Part shown: in pieces, positions 10,960-21,276 of the stretch
Position numbering within the stretch: the stretch's first letter is position 1
Layout of the letters: each line of letters begins with the position of its first letter
Assembly: GCF_002367995.1 (NCBI RefSeq)
Contig: NZ_AP018207.1
Span: 2,711,083-2,775,082 of the forward strand
Reading direction: 5' to 3'
DNA length: 64,000 nucleotides
From: Calothrix brevissima NIES-22
Lineage (GTDB): Bacteria > Cyanobacteriota > Cyanobacteriia > Cyanobacteriales > Nostocaceae
The notes under the pieces: model-generated
The model's database searches: none
Seen by the model: the letters and a program-made list of their open reading frames with translations, nothing else
What the model was told of the DNA's origin: nothing
Made by a program: the position numbers and the translations under genes

Positions 10960-12630
10960 ATGAGTGAAGCTTTATTTTCTGTAGAAAATCTGCGCGTTGC
11001 TTATCCTCAGCCGAGTGGAGAAGAGCTTAAATGGGCGGTGGATGATGTATCTTTTACACTGCAAGCTGGCGAAAGAATGGGCTTGGTGGGGGAGTCTGGT
11101 TGTGGTAAATCAACCTTGGGAAGGGCTATAATGCGCTTGCTACCTGGATCTAGTAGGATTGAAGGTACAGCAAAATTCCAGGGGAAAAACGTATTTGATT
11201 TAACACCGTCAGAAATGCGCAAGTTTCGCGGGGAAGCAGTGGCGTTAATTTTCCAAGATCCGATGACGCGCCTCGATCCATTGATGACTATTGGTAAACA
11301 TTGTATTGAAACTCTCCAAGCGCACGCACCAGAATTATCAGCAGCACAAGCCAAGGAAAAAGCGATCGCAACTTTAGAAAAGGTAAAAATTCCGGCGAGT
11401 CGGTGGAATCAGTATCCCCATGAGTTTAGCGGGGGAATGCGTCAAAGGGTAGCGATCGCTTTAGCTTTACTTCTCAATCCCAAGTTAATTGTGGCTGATG
11501 AACCGACTACCAGCTTAGATGTTACGGTTTCCGCCCAAATCTTGCAGGAATTAACTAGATTGTGCGGGGAGGAAAACATGGGTTTGCTGTTGATTTCCCA
11601 CGATTTAGCAATGGTTGGGGAATACTGCGATCGCATTGGCGTGATGTACCAAGGTAAAATGGTAGAAATGGGGGCAACGCAAACGGTATTTCGTCAACCT
11701 CAACATGAATATACGCGATCGCTTTTACAAGCAGCTTTACATATCCAAGCGGTTGATGATAGCGGGGAATTAATTCTCGCTAATGACGAACAGCAGCAAG
11801 TTCCCAACCCGGAAGCAGAATCGCCAATTTTGCGGATCAGCGAACTCAAGCAGCATTACACCATCGAACCGAATTTTATTGAGCGATTCTTTAAAAGAGA
11901 AAGTCAAACAATAAAAGCTGTCGATGGAATTGATTTGGAATTGTATCCAGGGGAAATCTTGGGATTAGTGGGGGAATCAGGCTGTGGTAAAAGCACCCTT
12001 TCACGGACAATTTTGCAATTAATTAAACCTACTGGTGGTAAAGTCGAATTTTTAGGACAGGAATTAACTAAATTATCCCGTCAACAAATACGTTCTTCCC
12101 GGCGACAAATGCAGATGGTGTTTCAAGATCCCCATGCTTGTCTCAACCCAGCGATGACGGTAGGGCAAAGTATCGGCGATCCTTTATTAATTCACAATCT
12201 CGCGGATGCGGCTAAAGCTAAAGAAGAAGTCTTGTGGATGTTGGAAAAAGTCGGTTTAACACCCGCAGAAGTTTATTATCAGCGTTATCCGTCCGATTTA
12301 TCTGGGGGACAACAGCAACGAGTGGCGATCGCGCGTGCTCTGATTACTCGTCCTAAACTATTAATCTGTGACGAACCCGTGAGTATGTTAGATGCTAGCG
12401 TTCAGTCACAAGTACTGGATTTGATGTTGCAGTTAAAACAAGAATTTGAGCTAACTTATTTGTTTATTACCCATGACTTGTGGTTAGCGAGATTTTTGTG
12501 CGATCGCATTGCCGTGATGAATGGCGGTAAAATTGTCGAAATCGGCGCAACAAAGCGAATTTTTGCCAATCCTCAGCATCCCTATACAAAAACTTTATTA
12601 GCTGCTGCACCCTTATTAGCAAGAGCTTAG
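10960..12630 (+). CDS. Fused two-domain ABC transporter ATPase (dipeptide/oligopeptide type)
   Basis: 556 residues containing two complete ABC ATPase domains of the DppD/OppD and DppF/OppF kinds in one chain, like GsiA or YejF. Domain 1: Walker A GESGCGKST near residue 44, signature SGGMRQR near 157, Walker B LIVADEPTTSLD. Domain 2: Walker A GESGCGKST near 338, signature SGGQQQR, Walker B LLICDEPVSMLD. The oligopeptide-transporter linker follows each domain (PQHEYTRSLLQA; PQHPYTKTLLAA). It would energise uptake of peptides or similar solutes with membrane and binding proteins encoded elsewhere. No permease or solute-binding gene is adjacent, which fits the scattered ABC genes of Nostocales. 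Confidence 0.93.
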   Translation: MSEALFSVENLRVAYPQPSGEELKWAVDDVSFTLQAGERMGLVGESGCGKSTLGRAIMRLLPGSSRIEGTAKFQGKNVFDLTPSEMRKFRGEAVALIFQDPMTRLDPLMTIGKHCIETLQAHAPELSAAQAKEKAIATLEKVKIPASRWNQYPHEFSGGMRQRVAIALALLLNPKLIVADEPTTSLDVTVSAQILQELTRLCGEENMGLLLISHDLAMVGEYCDRIGVMYQGKMVEMGATQTVFRQPQHEYTRSLLQAALHIQAVDDSGELILANDEQQQVPNPEAESPILRISELKQHYTIEPNFIERFFKRESQTIKAVDGIDLELYPGEILGLVGESGCGKSTLSRTILQLIKPTGGKVEFLGQELTKLSRQQIRSSRRQMQMVFQDPHACLNPAMTVGQSIGDPLLIHNLADAAKAKEEVLWMLEKVGLTPAEVYYQRYPSDLSGGQQQRVAIARALITRPKLLICDEPVSMLDASVQSQVLDLMLQLKQEFELTYLFITHDLWLARFLCDRIAVMNGGKIVEIGATKRIFANPQHPYTKTLLAAAPLLARA

Positions 12631-12760
12631 GAATAGGGGCTAGGGACTAGGGGCTAGGGGCTAGAAAAAGGAGGACAAGGGAAGGTATATAAAGAAAATA
12701 CCCAATGACTAATAACTATTGACCATTGACTATTGACCATTGACAATTGAAACAACTTCT
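12631..12760. repeat. Cluster of short tandem repeats
   Basis: Directly after the ABC gene stop come 7-8 bp repeats of the type ggggctag (12637-12664), then heptamers ttgacca/ttgacta (12705-12749). This is the short tandemly repeated repetitive DNA well known in heterocystous cyanobacteria. Confidence 0.75.
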
Positions 12761-12921
12761 ATCCCCTGGGTAAGTAGGAGCGATTGCAATTTTTTGCTAA
12801 ATCGAATAATATACACGACCGAAATAAATTATTTGTGCCTTTGTAGTCGAAAATTTTAATAGACGGCAAAGGCTTAAAGAAATGACAAAGCCGAATTTTG
12901 CAATCAAAGCAAGCGTATGTA

Positions 12922-14868
12922 ATGGCTAAACCAATGGTTTCCCGCAAAAGACTCAGCAAACGGTTCCTGCGCTGGTTGCTGGAAGAAAACAGAAGACAGA
13001 AGCCAGGGCCCTACCGCAAGGAAGAACCACATCATCAGCATCCCTGGTGGCAAGTTATGTGCTTGACTGGTGTGGATTATTTTTCGACTCTGGGCTATCA
13101 ACCAGGAATTGCCGCATTAGCAGCAGGTGCACTTTCACCCATAGCAACGCTGATTCTGGTTTTGCTGACATTATTTGGAGCCTTACCCATCTACCGACGC
13201 ATTGCTGGTAAAAGCCCTCATGGTGAAGGGTCGATTGCGATGTTAGAACACTTGCTGTCTTGGTGGCAAGGTAAAATTTTGGTGCTGTGTTTGCTGGGCT
13301 TTGTCGCTACCGACTTTATTATCACTATTACCCTGTCGGCGGCTGATGCTACAGCCCATATTATTGAAAATCCCCTAACGCCAGATTTCTTCCACAGTCA
13401 GGAGATTGGGATTACCTTATTATTAATTACCTTACTAGGGGTAGTTTTTCTGCGGGGTTTTAAAGAAGCAATCGGTATAGCAGTATTTTTGGTAGGCGCT
13501 TATCTGCTCTTAAACTTGGTTGTGATTGGCGTAGGTGGCTATCAAATTCTCATTAATCCTAGCGCGATCGCTAATTGGCAAACTGCATTATTCGCCCAAA
13601 ATTCTAGCCCCTTATCAATGCTGGGTGCGGCGATGTTGTTATTCCCGCGTCTAGCACTGGGTTTATCTGGCTTTGAAACTGGGGTAACAGTTATGCCCTT
13701 AGTTCAAGGTAGCAGCAGCGATAGTCCCGAATACCCTAGAGGAAGAATTCGCAACACGCGCAAGCTACTGACATCTGCAGCGTTAATTATGAGCTTCTTT
13801 TTGCTCACCAGCAGCTTAATTACTACTTTACTCATCCCCGCCGCCGAATTTGCAGCTAATGGTAAAGCTAACGGTAGGGCTTTGGCTTACCTAGCACATC
13901 AGTATTTAGGTGACACCTTTGGCACAATTTACGATTTAAGTACGATTTCGATTCTCTGGTTTGCTGGAGCCTCAGCAATGGCGGGATTGCTAAATATCGT
14001 ACCCCGTTACTTACCCCGCTATGGCATGGCTCCCGATTGGGCAAGAGTCGCCCGTCCTTTAGTTTTAGTTTATACAGCGATCGCCTTTATTGTCACAATT
14101 ATCTTTCGGGCAAATGTCGAAGCTCAAGGTGGGGCTTATGCTACTGGCGTACTAGTATTAATTACTTCCGCCGCCTTTGCTGTGACTTTATCCCTGCATC
14201 ATCAAAGATTACATCGCGGGACTTTTATCTCTGCAATTATTACATTGGTATTTATATATACCACTGTTGTTAACATCATTGAAAGACCGGAAGGGATTAG
14301 AATTGCAGCTTTCTTCATTAGCAGTATCATTATTACCTCCTTAATTTCTCGCGTCTGGCGTTCCACAGAACTGCGCGTAGAGCAAATTGAAATAGACGAT
14401 CGCGCCCGCGAATTTATTGCCGAAGAAAGCCAAGGCGCAATCAGAATCATTGCCAATCGCTTGAATGCAGGCGATATAGCAGAATATACCGCCAAAGAAA
14501 AAGAGGTAAGGGAAGATAACCATATTCCCGCCCAAGATCCCGTTCTGTTCTTAGAAATTATGGTATCCGATGCTTCGGAATTTGCGGATGTAATTAAAGT
14601 TAAAGGTATCCAAGTAGGCGAGTATCGGATTCTCCGAGCAAAAAGTGCAGCCGTACCAAATGCGATCGCTGCTTTACTGCTGCATATTCGCGATCAAACA
14701 GGTAAAATTCCCCATGCTTACTTTGGCTGGGCTGAAGGTAACCCCATACAATATTTACTACGGTTTATATTGTTTGGTGAAGGTGATATTGCTGTAGTCA
14801 CCAGAGAAGTACTGCGTCGCGCCGAAAAGAATCCCCAAAAGCGTCCTGGGGTGCATGTGGGAGGATGA
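12922..14868 (+). CDS. APC-superfamily permease
   Basis: About 648 residues from the ATG at 12922; a TTG at 12898 in the same frame would add eight residues. A basic N-terminus is followed by about 12 hydrophobic segments up to roughly residue 475, then a soluble C-terminal domain of about 170 residues. Motifs near the start ([20 protein letters not shown]) and [12 protein letters not shown] resemble amino-acid permeases. [20 protein letters not shown] recalls the KUP potassium-transporter branch of the same superfamily. Substrate cannot be told from sequence. The extra cytosolic domain probably regulates transport. Next gene is 56 bases downstream. Confidence 0.85.
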   Translation: MAKPMVSRKRLSKRFLRWLLEENRRQKPGPYRKEEPHHQHPWWQVMCLTGVDYFSTLGYQPGIAALAAGALSPIATLILVLLTLFGALPIYRRIAGKSPHGEGSIAMLEHLLSWWQGKILVLCLLGFVATDFIITITLSAADATAHIIENPLTPDFFHSQEIGITLLLITLLGVVFLRGFKEAIGIAVFLVGAYLLLNLVVIGVGGYQILINPSAIANWQTALFAQNSSPLSMLGAAMLLFPRLALGLSGFETGVTVMPLVQGSSSDSPEYPRGRIRNTRKLLTSAALIMSFFLLTSSLITTLLIPAAEFAANGKANGRALAYLAHQYLGDTFGTIYDLSTISILWFAGASAMAGLLNIVPRYLPRYGMAPDWARVARPLVLVYTAIAFIVTIIFRANVEAQGGAYATGVLVLITSAAFAVTLSLHHQRLHRGTFISAIITLVFIYTTVVNIIERPEGIRIAAFFISSIIITSLISRVWRSTELRVEQIEIDDRAREFIAEESQGAIRIIANRLNAGDIAEYTAKEKEVREDNHIPAQDPVLFLEIMVSDASEFADVIKVKGIQVGEYRILRAKSAAVPNAIAALLLHIRDQTGKIPHAYFGWAEGNPIQYLLRFILFGEGDIAVVTREVLRRAEKNPQKRPGVHVGG

Positions 14869-14924
14869 GTAGAAAATTCAAAATTCAAACTTAAGAACTT
14901 CTATTGTCTATCGACAATGAATTT

Positions 14925-15530
14925 ATGACTTCTATTTTCCCAAAAACCCTGACTTTCGCGGATTTTATCGCCCATTACCAAGAAAATTCTCGTTATGAAC
15001 TGGTAGATGGAGAACTAATTGACATGGAACCTACAGGCCCTCATGAAACAGTGAGTGGTAAACTGGCAACACAAATAGGGATACATCTAGTTACAGAACA
15101 ACTTCCTTGGTTTATTCCCCGCACTTGTTTAATTTACCCCTTTGCAGATGCGGCTACAGTCCGTCGTCCTGATATCATAGTTCTCGATGAAACAGTTCTC
15201 GATCGAGAACCTCTCTGGGAGCGAGAACCTGTAATTACATTGGGACGATCGATTAAATTAGTAGTAGAAGTAGTTAGCACTAATTGGGAAACAGACTATG
15301 CGCGCAAAGTTGAAGAATATGCGCTATTAGGGACTCCTGAATATTGGATTGTAGATTATCGTGGATTAGGTGGTATAGCATTTATTGGTAAACCCAAACA
15401 ACCTACCTTTACAGTTTGTCAATTGGTTGAAGATACATATACTCAACAACAATACCGACTAAATCAACCAATTAATTCACCGCTTTTACCTGGGTTTCAT
15501 ATTCGCTTAGAAGATATTCTTCCTCGTTAA
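14925..15530 (+). CDS. Uma2 family (DUF820) endonuclease-like protein
   Basis: About 201 residues from ATG 14925 (an in-frame TTG lies at 14904). Uma2 pattern: RYELVDGELIDMEPTGPHE, TVRRPDIIVLDE, IKLVVEVVSTNWETDY (active-site E region), ARKVEEYALLGTPEYWIVD, and a final LLPGF. It is the second of three Uma2 genes in the window. It is a different subgroup from the one at 4217-4798, with the longer KxxEY-GxxEYWIVD signature. Role unknown. Confidence 0.9.
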   Translation: MTSIFPKTLTFADFIAHYQENSRYELVDGELIDMEPTGPHETVSGKLATQIGIHLVTEQLPWFIPRTCLIYPFADAATVRRPDIIVLDETVLDREPLWEREPVITLGRSIKLVVEVVSTNWETDYARKVEEYALLGTPEYWIVDYRGLGGIAFIGKPKQPTFTVCQLVEDTYTQQQYRLNQPINSPLLPGFHIRLEDILPR

Positions 15531-15539
15531 TTTATATTT

Positions 15540-15825
15540 ATTAATTAAATAACGTTGGCGACACATATACATATATTCTAGAGGGCAAGGCAATGCCTTG
15601 CCCCTACAATCTCTCCTATTCTTTTATACGACATATGTGGTTCAAACAGGTGAAAACTGCTGTAATCTAAAATCCAAAATTGATACAGCAGATTGCCAGT
15701 TGGTGAGGTACAGATTATCGTTGATTGTAGGGGCACTGGCACTGCCATGCCCCGAAGCGTGTACCTAATTTACTTGATTTTTTAATCTCAAATCTAAAAT
15801 CCAAAATCTAAAATCTAAAATTGAT
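15540..15825. repeat. Intergenic palindromic repeats and 8-bp tandem run
   Basis: Contains the near palindrome gggcaaggcaatgccttgccc (about 15583-15603), a second related element (gtaggggcactggcactgcc, about 15726), and a tandem run of aaatctaa at about 15783-15823 immediately before the next start codon. No gene seen. Confidence 0.65.
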
Positions 15826-16791
15826 ATGACTCATCACATTTTAAAAGCCACCAAAGATACAGTTCATCTTGGTGGTTTTTCTCATACAATAACACCAGCA
15901 TTAACTGTTGATTCCGGTGACACAATCGAGGTAGAAACTTATAGTGGGTATTATGTCTACGACAAAGCCCCACCGGAATTTATGACACCGGAATTTCTCG
16001 ACATCTGCCAAAATTTACCCCCAGAAAGAAAAGTTGCCGGCGGGCCTCATTTACTCACAGGGCCAATTTATGTGCGAGATGCAAAACCAGGGGATGTTTT
16101 AGAAGTAGAATTAAATGCGATCGCACCAAGTTTACCTGTAGGCTTCAATGCAATTCGTAGCGGTTGGGGTGCTTTACCAGAAAAATTTCCTCAACCAGCT
16201 TTAAGATTTATTCCCCTAGATTTAGCAAATAATATCGCAGAATTCCCTACTGCTAGCGGGATTAAAATTCCTCTCAAACCCTTTTTTGGTATCCTGGGCG
16301 TTGCTACCCCAGATAAATCGCGAAATTCTATTCCCCCTGGAGCTTATGGGGGTAATATTGATAATCGAGAACTACAACCAGGATCGCGCTTATTTTTGCC
16401 GATTTTTGTACCCGGTGCATTATTTTCCATCGGTGATGGACATGCAGCCCAAGGAGATGGAGAAGTTAATGTCACTGCCATTGAAACTTCCATGAATGGT
16501 ACAATCAAGCTCAAGCTGCGTCAAGGTTGGGATTTAACCACACCAATTGCCGAAACTCCTACGGATATCATCACAATGGGCTTTGGTGAAACCTTAGACG
16601 CAGCTTTAGAATTAGCCCTGAAAAATATGATTGAATTTCTGGAACGTTTCGCTGATTTATCGCCAGAAGATGCATATGTACTGTGTAGTTTAGCAGTCAA
16701 TTTTCGGATTACTCAAGTAGTGAATAGTCCGCAAAAAGGAGTACATGGAATGCTACCTAAATCAATTTTTCCTCAGAAGATAAGTTTGTAA
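15826..16791 (+). CDS. Acetamidase/formamidase family amidohydrolase
   Basis: 321 residues of the FmdA/AmdA family, which hydrolyses formamide or acetamide to ammonia and the acid. Recognisable blocks: TVDSGDTIEVETYSGYYVYD, LTGPIYVRDAKPGDVLEVEL, FFGILGVATPD...IPPGAYGGNIDNRELQPGSRLFLPIFVPGALFSIGDGHAAQGDGEV, and DAYVLCSLAVNFRITQVVN near the end. The GDGHAAQGDGE metal-site region is intact. It could supply nitrogen. The TauE-like gene follows 24 bases later, so the two may be co-transcribed. Confidence 0.93.
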   Translation: MTHHILKATKDTVHLGGFSHTITPALTVDSGDTIEVETYSGYYVYDKAPPEFMTPEFLDICQNLPPERKVAGGPHLLTGPIYVRDAKPGDVLEVELNAIAPSLPVGFNAIRSGWGALPEKFPQPALRFIPLDLANNIAEFPTASGIKIPLKPFFGILGVATPDKSRNSIPPGAYGGNIDNRELQPGSRLFLPIFVPGALFSIGDGHAAQGDGEVNVTAIETSMNGTIKLKLRQGWDLTTPIAETPTDIITMGFGETLDAALELALKNMIEFLERFADLSPEDAYVLCSLAVNFRITQVVNSPQKGVHGMLPKSIFPQKISL

Positions 16792-16815
16792 TCTCACATT
16801 TCCAGACTATTAATT

Positions 16816-17187
16816 ATGTCTAATATTCTCATTCAATTGTTGATTATCGGGTTAGTAGCTGGCGTTGCTGGCGGTATGTTTGGTATTGGTGGCGGAGCAA
16901 TTATGGTACCAGCAATGGTATTAATTATGGGTATGGATCAAAAGTTTGCCACAGGTACTTCAATTGCTGCCCAAATTTTACCAATTGGTATTTTAGGCGC
17001 AGCAGTTTACTATCGCAACGGTCAATTAAATCTCAAACATGCGGCGATTATTGCTGCTGGTTTAGTAATCGGTAATTTATTTGGCGCATTGTTTGCTAAT
17101 CAGCCTTTTATTAGCAGCGAAACTATGAAAAAGCTCTATGGTATTTTCTTACTACTTTTAGGCGCTCGTTATTTAATTGGTCGCTAA
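16816..17187 (+). CDS. TauE/SafE family membrane protein, half-size
   Basis: 123 residues with four hydrophobic segments. The glycine-rich motif GGMFGIGGGAIMVPAMVL and the later ATGTSIAAQILPIG identify the TauE/SafE (sulfite or organic anion exporter) family. Typical members have about 250 residues from two repeats; this is a single-repeat form that would have to dimerise. Half-size members occur in cyanobacteria, so it need not be a truncation. Anion specificity unknown. Confidence 0.88.
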   Translation: MSNILIQLLIIGLVAGVAGGMFGIGGGAIMVPAMVLIMGMDQKFATGTSIAAQILPIGILGAAVYYRNGQLNLKHAAIIAAGLVIGNLFGALFANQPFISSETMKKLYGIFLLLLGARYLIGR

Positions 17188-17782
17188 ATGGCTGGGAACC
17201 GATATAAGTCAACAGTCAGTAGGGGCGGGTTGATTGAGAATTATCGTTGTACAGTGAGGATATTTGTGAACCCGCCCCAGCCCTACGAGTTATGGTTTAA
17301 GTCATACTTAAGCCCCTAGCAACTATATCCAGCTATTGAAAAGTATTATCATTAGTATTGAAGCAGTCAATACTTAAATTAACCAGCAATCTCAGGTCTT
17401 ATTTAGTGATTAATCTTGATTTAATCAAGCCTGCACAAACCAAAAATTTTTAGTACAATGTATAAATATTCCCAAATACTTGCATTTCTTATTGACTTCC
17501 GCTAGAGTCAAAGCAGGTATCTAAACAAGCGCCTGATGTCCATTTCAGGAGATTAAATGGATAAAAAGCTAGATTGCAGCCATAAAAACTGAGTCTTAGC
17601 GAGCAAATAGCAGTATTTTTGGAAAAAATTTCCCTGCTACTCAAGCTTAAATAGTTATTAGAGCGCCTCTACTGGTGTTTTTTTTAGCCTTGCTGTTTTT
17701 TCAGTGAAGGTAACAAAATAGCTGACCTCAATTTTACATCCCATTTTGTTTTTTTCTGGCCTAATTGAGAAATATTTGCAAT
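17188..17782. other. Intergenic region with inverted repeat and possible small transcript
   Basis: A 68-base inverted repeat at 17218-17285 (gtaggggcgggtt ... aacccgccccagccctac) follows the TauE gene. At about 17660-17688 a weak stem (agcgcc-tctact-ggtgtt) is followed by seven T residues, resembling an intrinsic terminator. No open frame precedes it, so a small RNA is possible but unproven. Confidence 0.35.
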
Positions 17783-18337
17783 ATGAATTTAAAATCGCGA
17801 TCGCGTCTCAACAAATACTGCAAAACTGATTACCTAAACACAAAGGTTTTGCAAACTATTAACCATCAGCATCAATTCACAAGCGGCTATTACCAAGATG
17901 AGAATAATTCTTATCAATGCTGGACTATACAGCCCAGCTTCTCTGCAACATGGCATAACAGCAAAAGTCTAACCCCAGATGTAGAGACAGCGCTGATAAA
18001 TGGCTATATGAATAAGTTAATAAAATTTTTAAATAGTGACCATAAACTTAGCCAAAAGTTTAAATGTGATTTAAACTACCTACATGGCTTAAGTAGCTGG
18101 AATTGGCAGAACTTGGCTGCTGGCTGTTTAAGCCAGATTCAGCAAGGCTTTTGGCAGCGATTGATAGATTTGATCAATTTGAGCTATCAAAGATATAAAA
18201 ATAACGTTGAGAATACCGAAGCAGTTTTACAACGCTTCTTTAACTATATTGGAGAAATTTTATTAACCGGAAGAAGGTTTAGTAGAAATGAATGTTATAA
18301 AGTGGCTACTTGCTTAACTTTCATCAATGCTAATTGA
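17783..18337 (+). CDS. Hypothetical protein
   Basis: 184 residues from ATG 17783 (in-frame TTG at 17765). I do not recognise the family. It is a soluble, Asn/Gln/Lys-rich protein with no signal peptide or membrane segment. It carries hydrophobic-aromatic helices (LSSWNWQNLAAGCLSQIQQG; QRLIDLINLSYQRYKNN). Long open frame, normal codon use and an isolated position support a real gene. The next gene starts 75 bases downstream. Confidence 0.7.
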   Translation: MNLKSRSRLNKYCKTDYLNTKVLQTINHQHQFTSGYYQDENNSYQCWTIQPSFSATWHNSKSLTPDVETALINGYMNKLIKFLNSDHKLSQKFKCDLNYLHGLSSWNWQNLAAGCLSQIQQGFWQRLIDLINLSYQRYKNNVENTEAVLQRFFNYIGEILLTGRRFSRNECYKVATCLTFINAN

Positions 18338-18412
18338 TGGTGATTGTAGCCGGGATTGCAAATTTACTTTTTTATAAACTTGTCCATAACATTTACCCAT
18401 GAGCACAGATAG

Positions 18413-19390
18413 ATGAATACTTTTTTTTGTGCAGATTCCTCAAGACAAATAGGAGAAAAACTGATTGGTAGTGCTACCAATTACGAAACTTATATTTTAG
18501 TCGAATGTCCTCCACCTTGGACATCAGAAGCTTTTGACTCTAAGTGGGTACCAAGTAATTTAAAAACTTTGGTAGAAGAGGTAAAGCGAGCTAAACTACC
18601 AATAAGATTTTTGTTAATTGCTAATGACCAATCCCATAAAGTAGAACAAACTACTTTGTTGATTTATCAAAAACAAAAGGGATTAACTCAAGGATACCAA
18701 AAATCTGAATTTCTCCTAGAAAATATTGAGCAAGTAGCTGGAACTGTCAAAAAATTCTTAAGAGGTAGAACTCTTGAGTATGAACAACAAAGAAGTGGTA
18801 CGAGAGATATTATCATTTGTACCCACGGCAGCCATGATAAATGCTGTGCTAGATATGGTAATCCTTTTTATTTCTCGGCGCAAAGTACTATAGCTAATTT
18901 AAGTTTAGAAAATGTGCGGATTTGGCGAGCTAGTCATATTGGCGGACATCGATTTGCTCCGACAATGATAGATTTACCAGAAGGGCGATATTATGGGGCG
19001 TTAGAACAAGACTCATTCAAAGCTATTTTGACTCGTACAGGCGATATTAATTGTTTAAACCAAGTCTATCGCGGCTGGAGTATACTACCAACACCACTGC
19101 AAATTGTCGAAAAGGAATTAATTCTGCATTATGGGTGGGATTGGTTTAACTATACAGTATCGGGAAAAATCTTAGAGCAAAGCTTAGATAATAATTCAGT
19201 ACTAGCTGAACTCACTTTTGCGAAAACTACAGGTGCGCTATATACCTGTCAAGCAAAATTAGTGAAAGATGAAAGTAAGAGTATAGAAATCAAGAGTTCT
19301 TGTAATGCCAAGCAAAATTCAGTATTTATGCAATATACTGTAGCTAGCCTCTGGTTGGAAGCTGAGAAAATGGTCAGCTTGAGTGCTTGA
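18413..19390 (+). CDS. Sucrase/ferredoxin-like family protein (thioredoxin-like [2Fe-2S] fold)
   Basis: 325 residues. The motif CTHGSHDKCCARYG (Cys136, Cys144, Cys145) and the following RASHIGGHRFAPTMIDLPEG are diagnostic of the sucrase/ferredoxin-like family. Together with an early Cys (VECPPPW, residue 32) these could ligand a 2Fe-2S cluster. The biochemical role in cyanobacteria is not settled. The C-terminal 100 residues are variable. No iron-related operator was recognised upstream. Confidence 0.88.
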   Translation: MNTFFCADSSRQIGEKLIGSATNYETYILVECPPPWTSEAFDSKWVPSNLKTLVEEVKRAKLPIRFLLIANDQSHKVEQTTLLIYQKQKGLTQGYQKSEFLLENIEQVAGTVKKFLRGRTLEYEQQRSGTRDIIICTHGSHDKCCARYGNPFYFSAQSTIANLSLENVRIWRASHIGGHRFAPTMIDLPEGRYYGALEQDSFKAILTRTGDINCLNQVYRGWSILPTPLQIVEKELILHYGWDWFNYTVSGKILEQSLDNNSVLAELTFAKTTGALYTCQAKLVKDESKSIEIKSSCNAKQNSVFMQYTVASLWLEAEKMVSLSA

Positions 19391-19944
19391 AAATTCTAGG
19401 GCTAAAGTCCTGACTAGCAACTTATGCGTGGAAGAGTTTTGCAAGGTTGATAGTTAAAGACTCAAGCCCTAAAATTAGGTAATTTGCGATTCATCATTGC
19501 TAGTAAGCGGAAAATACGTAATTAACAAAACAGATATAACAGAATACAGTTCAGTTAGCCTTGAAAACCTTAAACTGTGTAGGTTGGGTTGAGGAACGAA
19601 ACCCAACATTTCCGAGGTTTTGTTGGGTTTACACACGGTAAGCCCAACCTACTAGCGCGGCAACCTTAAAATGTTTGGTTGATTAATGATATTATTCCGC
19701 AATTATGGCATTTCCATTTTTTGAACCCAACAAATTAGACTAGACGCGCTACTACGATTATCCTTAACTGAACCGTATTGAGATATAACAGTAATTTATT
19801 GGAGTTTTGAGCAGATTTCTGCTACTTTTTGATAAATTCTCTGAAAAAAATTATTTAATTTTTGAAAAATAGATTGATGCTCTTGTGTCCCAAGGTTAAG
19901 CTGATAACAATAAAATCAGTAAGCTTTGGGTCTTTAGCACTGGG
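19391..19944. repeat. Intergenic region with a gtaggttgggtt-type inverted repeat
   Basis: At about 19578-19657 a dispersed inverted repeat (gtaggttgggttgaggaacg ... cccaacctac) is present; two closer relatives lie at 28851 and 29122. The remaining 280 bases before the next gene are AT-rich, with nothing recognised. Confidence 0.7.
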
Positions 19945-21276
19945 ATGACAAGTAACAGTTTCGATGGTAGTCAGGAACAGCAAGATTTTGTTAAGTATAA
20001 GTCTCAACAGAGCAATCACCAAATTGCACAGGAAAGACTCTATAGCTACTTAATTGAAATTGTCCAAAAATGCCCGCCAGATGAGGTATTAAACGAATTT
20101 AAACGATTATTTATCGATTTTCTTGATTCAGTTAATTTAGGTAAATCTACAGGTATATATGGAATTTCTTTTCTGGGTAGTGAAAAAGAATTCTATCATA
20201 CAATAAAACGTTGCTTTTATATAATCGTTAATAATTGGGAAGCTCAAAGGAAATATAAGTATATTCAAAAATTAATTAAATTATTTGAAAGTTCTAAAAA
20301 TTCAGTATATAGTAATCACCCACAAACTAAAGTTTTTCAAGGTTGGCTGAAAAATTTTGTTGACAGTAAAGACTATAAGGATCTCAAAAATTTAGCTTAT
20401 AAATACAAAAAACAAGCACAAAAGTATGAAGGTAATAGTAATTGGTCTAATCGCTACACTTCTTATTTATTAGTCGCTCAATCTTTTGATGCAAAAAGAC
20501 CAAGAGAGCAACAAGAAGTAGCCAGAAAGCTTTCTCGTCAGATGAAAGATAAGTTTAAATTTGAACTGGCGATGTATGTGGCGCGTTCTCAGTCTGCTAA
20601 TTCTAGTAATAAACGTTATAAGAACCCTACTATTTTAGGCGATAATGTGTTGCGGCTCATCAAAACCATTGTTGTCAAGAAGGGGGTATTTAGTTATGAA
20701 AATCTGGCGAATATATTTATCAAACAAACCGCCAATCAGACTTTAAAAGATTTTAAAGAAAGTATCAAAAAATATTTATTTTTTACTGTAGATAACCAAG
20801 AATTAATCAATAATGTCCGGAAATATTTCTCAGAAAAATTAGATAACTGGAAATCAGACGCTAATGAAGAAATTATTAATAATAACTTAATTTTGAGAAC
20901 TTGTAACCGCATAATTGACTGTTTGACCATCGAAACGGGTAAAGAACCTTCACCACTATTTATTTTATTACTTTCTGGAGGTAATCCTTTAACATTAGTG
21001 ATTGTTTTGTTAAAGATTATTTTAATTTCGCGAAATTCCCGCAGCCATTTAGAAATTCGCATCGCTCATTTAATTAGTTATTACGAAGATGAGCCAGAGC
21101 AAGAATGTAAATGGTTTATTAATTTTCTGGAATTTTTCAATATTACTTTTGCAATTTATGCAGAGAATGTTGAATACAATTTAATTAATATGGAAAAAGA
21201 ACAGTCTAGTCGTAACTCGCAAACTTTAGATGATTATCGGGTATTTTCACAACTGCGATTAGATAAAAGTCAATAG
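19945..21276 (+). CDS. Hypothetical protein, 443 residues
   Basis: I do not recognise this family. It is a lysine- and asparagine-rich, largely helical, soluble protein. One hydrophobic stretch (SPLFILLLSGGNPLTLVIVLLK split over residues ~335-357) could be a membrane or core helix. Basic segments (YKNLAYKYKKQAQKYE-like, residues ~145-165) are frequent. It starts with ATG, and the stop is at 21274-21276, directly beside heptamer repeats. It is convergent with the YbhN-type gene. No conserved catalytic motif seen. Confidence 0.75.
   Translation: MTSNSFDGSQEQQDFVKYKSQQSNHQIAQERLYSYLIEIVQKCPPDEVLNEFKRLFIDFLDSVNLGKSTGIYGISFLGSEKEFYHTIKRCFYIIVNNWEAQRKYKYIQKLIKLFESSKNSVYSNHPQTKVFQGWLKNFVDSKDYKDLKNLAYKYKKQAQKYEGNSNWSNRYTSYLLVAQSFDAKRPREQQEVARKLSRQMKDKFKFELAMYVARSQSANSSNKRYKNPTILGDNVLRLIKTIVVKKGVFSYENLANIFIKQTANQTLKDFKESIKKYLFFTVDNQELINNVRKYFSEKLDNWKSDANEEIINNNLILRTCNRIIDCLTIETGKEPSPLFILLLSGGNPLTLVIVLLKIILISRNSRSHLEIRIAHLISYYEDEPEQECKWFINFLEFFNITFAIYAENVEYNLINMEKEQSSRNSQTLDDYRVFSQLRLDKSQ

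Noticed and set aside
16816-17187. Calling the TauE-like gene a truncated pseudogene
   Set aside because: Start and stop are clean, all four segments are intact, and half-size members exist in cyanobacteria.
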